From positions 1 through 10,857 of the forward strand of contig SFGV01000064.1 in assembly GCA_004557545.1 (NCBI GenBank): a stretch of DNA of 10,857 nucleotides, written 5' to 3'. The stretch comes from Succinatimonas hippei. Its GTDB lineage: Bacteria > Pseudomonadota > Gammaproteobacteria > Enterobacterales > Succinivibrionaceae. This document shows, piece by piece, positions 5,979-10,857 of the stretch. How positions within the stretch are numbered: position 1 is the first letter of the stretch; every line of letters starts with the position of its first letter. The position numbers and the translations under genes were made by a program. Under the pieces are notes generated by a model. The model did not search any database and was not told the DNA's origin. It saw nothing but the letters and a program-made list of their open reading frames with translations.

Positions 5979-6446
5979 ATGAATCCAGAAGACCGGTTGC
6001 TTCTTTCAAATCAGCTGTGCTTTCCCATGTACAGATGCGCGCGCAGGATCATCAGGGCTTACGCGCCACTTCTGAAGAGTCTGTCGCTCACTTATACCCA
6101 GTATCTGGTGATGATGGTGTTGTGGGAGAGACGCAAGATTAGGGAAAAAGAGCTATGCGAGCTGCTGGATCTAGATTCGGGTACTTTAAGCCCCCTTATC
6201 AGAAAACTCTGCCAGAGAGGGCTTCTGACTAAAAGCCGCCTTGAAAAAGACGCCAGGGTGCTGGCGCTGGAACTGACTGAAGACGGCCTTAAGTTACGCA
6301 ATCACGCTCTTGATGTACCGGTCGAAATGGCCTGCGCCATGGGCTTTGATAAAGACAACGCAGCCTCGCTGGGCTCCCTAAAAGAGCAGATAAACGCGCT
6401 CTCAGAGCAACTTGGCAAAAGCATCAAAGCCAGCAAATACAAATAG
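5979..6446 (+). CDS. ohrR: OhrR-type MarR-family peroxide-sensing repressor
   Basis: This 155-residue winged-helix repressor resembles OhrR throughout. Its N-terminus reads SNQLCFPMY, placing the sensing cysteine at C14, and Y28 and Y39 correspond to the two tyrosines that bond to the sensing cysteine in Bacillus OhrR. LTYTQYLVMMVLWE (37-50) leads to the recognition helix region LDSGTLSPLIRKL (65-77) and a wing with SRLEKDARV (86-94). Oxidation of C14 by organic hydroperoxides would release the operator. Additional cysteines (C20, C60, C78, C119) leave open one- or two-Cys chemistry. A Shine-Dalgarno AAGGA at 5965-5969 overlaps the gpx stop and lies 9 bases before the start, so the two genes are co-expressed. 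OhrR is normally paired with ohr; here the partner is a glutathione peroxidase. Confidence 0.85.
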   Translation: MNPEDRLLLSNQLCFPMYRCARRIIRAYAPLLKSLSLTYTQYLVMMVLWERRKIREKELCELLDLDSGTLSPLIRKLCQRGLLTKSRLEKDARVLALELTEDGLKLRNHALDVPVEMACAMGFDKDNAASLGSLKEQINALSEQLGKSIKASKYK

Positions 6447-6466
6447 CTTTTCACTTCTCCTCCACC

Positions 6467-6497
6467 AAAAGACCGCGCGTCGCGCGGTCTTTTTTTT
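6467..6497 (+). terminator. Strong intrinsic terminator of the gpx-ohrR operon
   Basis: GACCGCGCG at 6471-6479 and CGCGCGGTC at 6481-6489 form a very GC-rich stem with a tight loop, extended by AAAA/TTTT and followed by T's at 6490-6497. The reverse strand gives the same stem followed by TTTT, so it can also end lptF transcripts coming from the right, whose stop is about 33 bases away. Confidence 0.95.
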
Positions 6498-6530
6498 ACG
6501 GTTAGATTATTAAGAGCGCTTTATACACTC

Positions 6531-7637
6531 TCACGCCCTCGGACTGATGCGTTTTTTCAGGATCCGCTTTAAGTTGAAGGGCAGCGCGACCACCAGCGCG
6601 AAGACCACCGGCACCAGATAGAGCCCCGGAAAAACCCACATTCTCCCGGCGTTAATCATGTTGCGGAAGGATAAGAGCAACATGTAATAGGCCACATAGA
6701 GCAATACGGCCTGCCAGAGTCTTGAGAACCTGCCCTGACGTGGATTTACCATGGCAAGCGGAACTGCCAGCATGGTCAGCACGAAGACCGCGATAGCAGG
6801 CGCGATGCGCCATTGCAGCTCAAGTCTGTAGCCGCGGTCTGATGACATTAACAGCTCAGAGCTTGAGATCTCCTGGATCTCATCGCGCGATCCTGATGAG
6901 TCCTGACTTATTCCCGCGGGCATCCGCATGGTCTTAAAGCCGGCGACGCGGTAACGCCCGTAAGGCGCGAGCGGACCTTCATAACGGTAGCCGTCTTCAA
7001 GGTTTAGCCACTTAAACCCGTTCTCGTCAGTAGTCATGTGGCCATGCCTGGCGGTTGACATCGCCCTGCCCGCGCCATAAAAGGTATTGGTCATGACGTA
7101 GATATTGCCAAGCTTGCGTTTGTCGCCGTTTCCGCCTTTCACCTCTTCAATAAAGATCACATGCTCATTGCCGTTTGAGTTGAAACTTACAAAGCGCCCG
7201 CTGTCTATAGGAAGGTACTGGGGATCGTTCTGGGCCTGACGCGTCAGCTCCTGCTGGGCCGCGGCCGAAGCGGGCATAAGATACAGTCCGTTTATAGCGC
7301 ATATAACTGAGGTGATGAAGGCAAGGGAGAGCGCGATAGTCATGATATTGCCAACCGAATAGCCTACCGAGCGCATAACCACCATCTCAGAATCAGATGA
7401 GATGCGCCCTATGGCTATGAGTACCGCGACAAAGAGCGAGAGCGGAAGCATCAGATAGGCGATTGAGGGAATGGAGTACAAAACCATGCGGTTTATGATC
7501 TCCATCTGCATCTCACCTGATGTCGCGCGAGCCAGATAGCGCACGTAACTCTGGCAGAGGAATACCAGCAGCAGCACTACGAGCGTTATGATCTGTGATT
7601 TTAAAATCTCACGGAAAATGTAGCGGTTGAGAATCAT
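6531..7637 (-). CDS. lptF: LPS export ABC transporter permease LptF
   Basis: This 368-residue inner-membrane protein, with LptG and the LptB ATPase, would extract LPS and pass it to LptC and the periplasmic bridge. Three N-terminal helices (about 15-35, 55-77 and 97-118) surround the coupling-helix motif DSEMVVMRSVGYS (82-94). A periplasmic jellyroll domain spans about 125-265. Three C-terminal helices follow, starting at LQWRIAPAIAVFVLTMLAVP with the conserved VNPRQGR (298-304). Its length equals the usual 360-370. It is the last gene of the mltG-tmk-holB unit and its ATG lies in a 4-base ATGA overlap with the holB stop, implying coupled translation. The usual partner lptG is not next to it: a bidirectional terminator and the convergent ohrR gene follow. 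Confidence 0.95.
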   Translation of the reverse strand: MILNRYIFREILKSQIITLVVLLLVFLCQSYVRYLARATSGEMQMEIINRMVLYSIPSIAYLMLPLSLFVAVLIAIGRISSDSEMVVMRSVGYSVGNIMTIALSLAFITSVICAINGLYLMPASAAAQQELTRQAQNDPQYLPIDSGRFVSFNSNGNEHVIFIEEVKGGNGDKRKLGNIYVMTNTFYGAGRAMSTARHGHMTTDENGFKWLNLEDGYRYEGPLAPYGRYRVAGFKTMRMPAGISQDSSGSRDEIQEISSSELLMSSDRGYRLELQWRIAPAIAVFVLTMLAVPLAMVNPRQGRFSRLWQAVLLYVAYYMLLLSFRNMINAGRMWVFPGLYLVPVVFALVVALPFNLKRILKKRISPRA

Positions 7638-8701
7638 ATGACATCCTTACCTTTAAGGGCATTCACCCACGCGCGCATCATGGCCGCGGGTGCGCGCGGC
7701 GGCATAAGATCCGTTCCGCCCCGGAACGTCTGTAGAGTTCTGTAGGCGTTCATAAGGTGGTCGGCGCTTAACAGCGCAGTCTTCTGACAGGGTAAAAGCG
7801 CCAGCAGCGGCAAACGCTCTATCCTCACTCCGGCCTTGTATTTTAGATCCTCAAGCACAAACTCTGAGAGTACCCGTACCATGAGATCAGGGCTTAGCTT
7901 CAAAAGCGCGTTTACCGCCCCATCAGCCGCTCCGTGAGCGTCAAGGGCCTGCGCGAACGCGCTTAATGCCGCTAAAACCCCGGCAATTTGCGATGTACCT
8001 TCATCACCTTTTAAAAGATCAAGCGCGCCCAGTGGCGCACCACCGGCAAGACACAGCGCCAGAGATGCCTGTTCATCAGGGCAGTTGCCAAGACTCTGGC
8101 GTATAAAAGCGACCCCCTGCTCCTTTGCCGGCACGTGAACCTGAATCTTAAAAGCTCTTGAGAGTATGGTAGGGAGCATCAGATCAAGACTGGTCGCCAT
8201 CATGATTATGAGAGTGTTCTGAGGCGGTTCCTCAAATGTCTTTAACACCGCGCTGGCCGCGTCCTGACGCATAAGCTGCGCCTCTGAGATCACCGCACAT
8301 TTACCCCGCCCAAGCGAGGCTGACTCATTTAAAAATGAGCTCATCTGCCTGAGCGCGTCTATGCGCACAACTCTGGATGGCGAAACGTCCTCATCATCGC
8401 TATCAAAAGGCGAGTGGGTAAGGTCAAGCCCGTCATGAGCCATGGCCGCGTCACTTGCCCTTACCCTCAGATAATCAGGATGGGTTCCCGCGTTCATAAG
8501 CTCGCAGGATCTGCACGCGCACGCGCTGCCGTCTTTATGATCAAGGCAAAGCGCCGCCCTGGCCGCGGCGAAGGCGAGTGACGGACCGCCAAGACCATTT
8601 GGGCATGAGAAAATCACTGAGCCCGGCAGCCTGTTCCCAGACAGCGCCGAAACGAAAGTCTCAAAGGGCTCCTTGAGCCATGGATAGAGAGCGAAATTCA
8701 T
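7634..8701 (-). CDS. holB: DNA polymerase III delta-prime subunit of the clamp loader
   Basis: This 355-residue protein is the stator of the clamp loader that places the beta clamp on DNA. The N-terminus YPWLKEPFE is family-typical. The P-loop position is degenerate (CPNGLGGPS, no GKT), as expected for a subunit that does not hydrolyse ATP. A zinc module is present with C52, C61, C63 and C66, followed by CELMNAGTHPDY. The sensor region is LKTFEEPP (153-160) and ILSRAF (179-184), where the usual SRC motif is SRA. The zinc spacing is CX8CX1CX2C, one residue shorter in the middle than the E. coli CX8CX2CX2C. It overlaps tmk and lptF by 4 bases each. Confidence 0.93.
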   Translation of the reverse strand: MNFALYPWLKEPFETFVSALSGNRLPGSVIFSCPNGLGGPSLAFAAARAALCLDHKDGSACACRSCELMNAGTHPDYLRVRASDAAMAHDGLDLTHSPFDSDDEDVSPSRVVRIDALRQMSSFLNESASLGRGKCAVISEAQLMRQDAASAVLKTFEEPPQNTLIIMMATSLDLMLPTILSRAFKIQVHVPAKEQGVAFIRQSLGNCPDEQASLALCLAGGAPLGALDLLKGDEGTSQIAGVLAALSAFAQALDAHGAADGAVNALLKLSPDLMVRVLSEFVLEDLKYKAGVRIERLPLLALLPCQKTALLSADHLMNAYRTLQTFRGGTDLMPPRAPAAMMRAWVNALKGKDVI

Positions 8702-9327
8702 CTAAGCCCAAATCTCTTGCAAATAATTTCCTCTGCCATCGCGCTTACCTTGTCTCTGGGCAGCGAGGCGTCAATGATTCTGATCCTCTCAGGATCAGCC
8801 TTCTGCTCTGAGAGAAAAGTCCCGCGCACTCTCTCAAAAAAATCCGTTCCCAGGCTCTCAAAGCGGTCGGCACTCCCGCGCGCCCTGGCGCGTTCCATTC
8901 CGGTGTCTACATCAAGATCAAACAGCAGCGTGAGATCGGGCTTGAAATCTCCGATGGCGACTTTTCGTACCGCGCGGATCTCATCCATGGAGATCCCGCG
9001 ACCGCCTCCCTGATAGGCTATGGTTGAGAGATCATAGCGATCGCAAAGCACAGCCTTTCCCGCCTTCAGCGCCGGTATGATCACCGTACGCGTAAGCTGG
9101 GCGCGGGAGGCGTACATCAGTAAAAGCTCGGCGCTGTCGCAAAGCTTATCGTCAGAGCGCTTTTCCTTTAAGATCTCGCGCATTTTCTCAGCGCAGGGGG
9201 TGCCGCCGGGCTCTCTCAGACAGAGCGTGTCATAGCCTTTTGCCTTAAGGAACTCGCTTAAAACCGGGATCTGGGTACTCTTGCCGGCTCCCTCCCCTCC
9301 CTCAAGGCTAATAAAGATCCCGCTCAT
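8698..9327 (-). CDS. tmk: Thymidylate kinase
   Basis: This 209-residue cytoplasmic enzyme phosphorylates dTMP to dTDP for DNA synthesis. Motifs are the P-loop GGEGAGKS (10-17), REPGG (38-42), DRY (96-98) with STIAYQGGGRG following, and a LID region with RARARGSADR (146-155), similar to E. coli Tmk. Its length matches the roughly 210 of the family. The chosen ATG has a GGAG ribosome site 6 bases upstream. A GTG at 9378 is in frame and overlaps the mltG stop, but it would add 17 non-conserved residues. The stop overlaps the holB start (ATGA). Confidence 0.95.
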   Translation of the reverse strand: MSGIFISLEGGEGAGKSTQIPVLSEFLKAKGYDTLCLREPGGTPCAEKMREILKEKRSDDKLCDSAELLLMYASRAQLTRTVIIPALKAGKAVLCDRYDLSTIAYQGGGRGISMDEIRAVRKVAIGDFKPDLTLLFDLDVDTGMERARARGSADRFESLGTDFFERVRGTFLSEQKADPERIRIIDASLPRDKVSAMAEEIICKRFGLR

Positions 9328-9340
9328 TTCTGTCTCCTCG
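9325..9340 (-). promoter_or_regulatory. Ribosome binding site deciding the tmk start
   Basis: On the minus strand CGAGGAGA (GGAG at 9337-9334) lies 6 bases before ATG 9327, supporting this start over the GTG at 9378. Confidence 0.8.
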
Positions 9341-9365
9341 CAAGAATGTACTATGACCTTCAGAT

Positions 9366-9390
9366 CTCCAAAAATCACTGCTTTTTGGAG
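9366..9390 (-). other. Hairpin spanning the mltG stop codon
   Basis: CTCCAAAAA and TTTTTGGAG (9366-9374 and 9382-9390) are perfect 9-bp complements around a 7-base loop containing the mltG TGA (9377-9375). The 3' arm on the mltG strand carries TTTTT but no further T-run follows, so it is more likely an RNA processing, stability or partial attenuation element in the operon than a full terminator. Confidence 0.5.
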
Positions 9391-10857
9391 GAAGTCCCGG
9401 ACTGTTTTTTTGCGTTTGATGATTTTACCCGCGCTTTTGAGTTTTTTCTAACCCCGGTGTTCTTTCGCGATGTCGAGCCGACAGCCGCTTTTTTCCCGCT
9501 CTTTGATCCTGTCTTTGAGGCTTTATTGTCAGTTTTCGCGTTCTTTTCTGCCTCACCGTCAGCTGTGCCCCCGGAGCCCTTCTCAGTCGCGGCGCTCTTT
9601 GAGACAGAGCTGTTTGTGCCAGACTGTGGTTTTGCCTCTGAGCTGTCAGAAATAGTCAAATCAACCTCACCTTTTTTGGAGCTGACCCCGGCATCCTTGT
9701 CAGCGCTGTCTGTTTTGGCCGCACCATCTGCCGTTTTGCTTTCGTCCACCACGCTGTCAGAGCCTGATTTCACCTCTTTATCAGACACTGCCTGCTTTGC
9801 GCTGTCTTTACTCTCAGAGGCAGCGTCATCCCCGCCATCGGATTGCTTATCTGAAGCTTTTTTAACGTCCTCTTTACTATCCTTAGCGCTCTTATCCTGA
9901 CTGTCATCATCAGTTGCCGCCGCGCTCTTTTGTTTTTTATAGTCGCTTACCTTCTTACGGTAATCCGACACCGCGCGGTTGTGATCCTTAAGATTGCTTG
10001 TGAACACATGCCCGTTTGACGGATCTATATCGGCGGCGACAAAATACAGCGCCTGTGTGTCATCAGGATGCAGAGCCGCCAGGATTGAGCTTTTGGATGG
10101 CATGGATATGGGGGTAGGCGGCAACCCCTCTCTGGTATAGGTATTGTAGGGTGTGTCTTTTCTAAGCTGCGCTTTGGAAAGTCTTCCTGAGAAATCAGGC
10201 GAGATCCCGTACATAACCGTAGGATCAGTCTGAAGGCGCATATTTTTTCTCATACGGTTGTAAAAAACCGCCGCAACCTGTGGTCTTTCAGCGTCTATGG
10301 CGGTCTCCCTCTCGATTATGGAGGCTACAATCAGCGCCTCATAAGGTGTTCTCACATAGACCCTGTCAGAGCGTGACGGCCATTCCTTTTTCATGAGCTT
10401 TGCCATATCGCGTAGCGCTTCTCCAATGGATCTGGAAACACGGCTGGGGCTTTTTATCTGATATGTCGCGGGAAGAAGCAGACCCTCAAGGCTTGAGGCG
10501 GCGCCGCCTATGGCCGCGATGAGAGTCGGATCGGAATGAAGTGTGCTGATTATGAAATCAGCAGGAATATTCATCTCCGAGTACACCTGATCACAGCTGC
10601 CGCAAAAGCGCTTTAAGGTGCGTTTGACATCGCTAAGAGTAGATCCTTCGATTATTGTGATTGTCGGGTAGGCCTTCTCCGAGGTCTTGCCCATTACCAT
10701 TAGCGCGAGGATCTGCTTTAAGGTTAATGTGCCGTCAATACGGTAGTTTCCCCGCTGGATGCTCTGAAGCTCTGGATGCCGCTTTACCCACAATCTGACT
10801 ATAAAAGAAGGAACGTCCGCGCCCATCAGATCCTCGCTTACATGAGTGGCGGTCATC
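9375..10857 (-). CDS. mltG: Endolytic murein transglycosylase MltG, partial, with a long low-complexity C-terminal tail
   Basis: The gene enters from the right edge, so the N-terminal cytoplasmic and membrane parts are missing. MltG is an inner-membrane lytic transglycosylase that cuts nascent glycan strands in the periplasm and sets their length. The 493 visible residues (counted from Met at 10856) include a LysM-like region (GNYRIDGTLTLKQIL, IIEGSTLSDVKR) and the YceG catalytic domain: ASIIERET with probable catalytic E182, FYNRM, MRLQTDPTVMYG, PYNTYTREGLPPTPI and FTSNLKDHN. E. coli MltG ends soon after the HN-x3-DY segment. Here about 183 more residues follow (311-493), almost free of aromatic and large aliphatic residues and made of Ser, Lys, Asp, Ala, Gly and Thr. 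The first part is acidic and mixed; the last 50 residues have 16 Lys/Arg and no acidic residue. tmk follows with a 47-base gap. Confidence 0.93.
   Translation of the reverse strand, partial: MTATHVSEDLMGADVPSFIVRLWVKRHPELQSIQRGNYRIDGTLTLKQILALMVMGKTSEKAYPTITIIEGSTLSDVKRTLKRFCGSCDQVYSEMNIPADFIISTLHSDPTLIAAIGGAASSLEGLLLPATYQIKSPSRVSRSIGEALRDMAKLMKKEWPSRSDRVYVRTPYEALIVASIIERETAIDAERPQVAAVFYNRMRKNMRLQTDPTVMYGISPDFSGRLSKAQLRKDTPYNTYTREGLPPTPISMPSKSSILAALHPDDTQALYFVAADIDPSNGHVFTSNLKDHNRAVSDYRKKVSDYKKQKSAAATDDDSQDKSAKDSKEDVKKASDKQSDGGDDAASESKDSAKQAVSDKEVKSGSDSVVDESKTADGAAKTDSADKDAGVSSKKGEVDLTISDSSEAKPQSGTNSSVSKSAATEKGSGGTADGEAEKNAKTDNKASKTGSKSGKKAAVGSTSRKNTGVRKNSKARVKSSNAKKQSGTSSKKQ

Noticed and set aside
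9328..9378. GTG start for tmk overlapping the mltG stop (GTGA)
   Set aside because: It resembles the other 4-base overlaps of the operon, but the family N-terminus begins at MSGIFISLEG and a strong GGAG site precedes ATG 9327.
9346..9900. A 184-codon open frame on the plus strand opposite the mltG tail
   Set aside because: It is antisense to a low-complexity Ser/Lys/Asp-rich coding stretch, which naturally leaves the opposite frame free of stops. It shows no family motif and has no good ribosome site.

Overview
The window comes from a Gram-negative gammaproteobacterium. It carries LPS biology (lipid A phosphoethanolamine transferase, LptF) and the gammaproteobacterial order mltG-tmk-holB. 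The AAA-ATPase/PD-(D/E)XK gene end at the left edge belongs to a family common in gut and rumen anaerobes, so a host-associated lineage such as Succinivibrionaceae is a reasonable guess, but that is inference. Nearly every base is coding or short regulatory spacer. The largest gene-free stretch is about 270 bases (416-687). No tRNA, rRNA, CRISPR array, insertion sequence or prophage gene was seen.

Left region (1-5238): after the nuclease gene end comes a spacer with a perfect 18-bp tandem duplication and, further right, a phased array of TGAC repeats. The array lies directly before a two-gene envelope unit: a PAP2-type membrane phosphatase (688-1419) and an EptA/MCR-family phosphoethanolamine transferase (1424-3187). 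Convergent with it is a two-component system, an OmpR-family response regulator (5238-4558) followed by its sensor kinase (4554-3265). Together these look like a self-contained lipid A charge-modification cassette of the PmrAB/ColRS kind. The 11-bp phased array is the obvious candidate binding site for the linked regulator. Two unusual substitutions stand out: the PAP2 motif that is normally PSGH reads PSGY, and the kinase H-box that is normally HELRTP reads HELRTR.

Middle (5239-6497): a divergent spacer leads into a thiol-peroxidase operon, a cysteine-type glutathione peroxidase followed by an OhrR-type MarR repressor with the conserved sensing cysteine. The operon is closed by a strong intrinsic terminator at 6467-6497.

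Right (6531-10857, minus strand): mltG (5' end outside the window), tmk, holB and lptF form a tightly packed operon, with 4-nt ATGA overlaps at tmk/holB and holB/lptF. MltG carries an unusual C-terminal tail of about 180 residues, rich in Ser, Lys, Asp and Ala, acidic first and basic at the end. LptF sits at the operon end without its usual neighbour lptG. I see no convincing wholly new defence or mobile system. The strongest leads are the repeat array with its envelope cassette, the altered PAP2 active site and the MltG tail.
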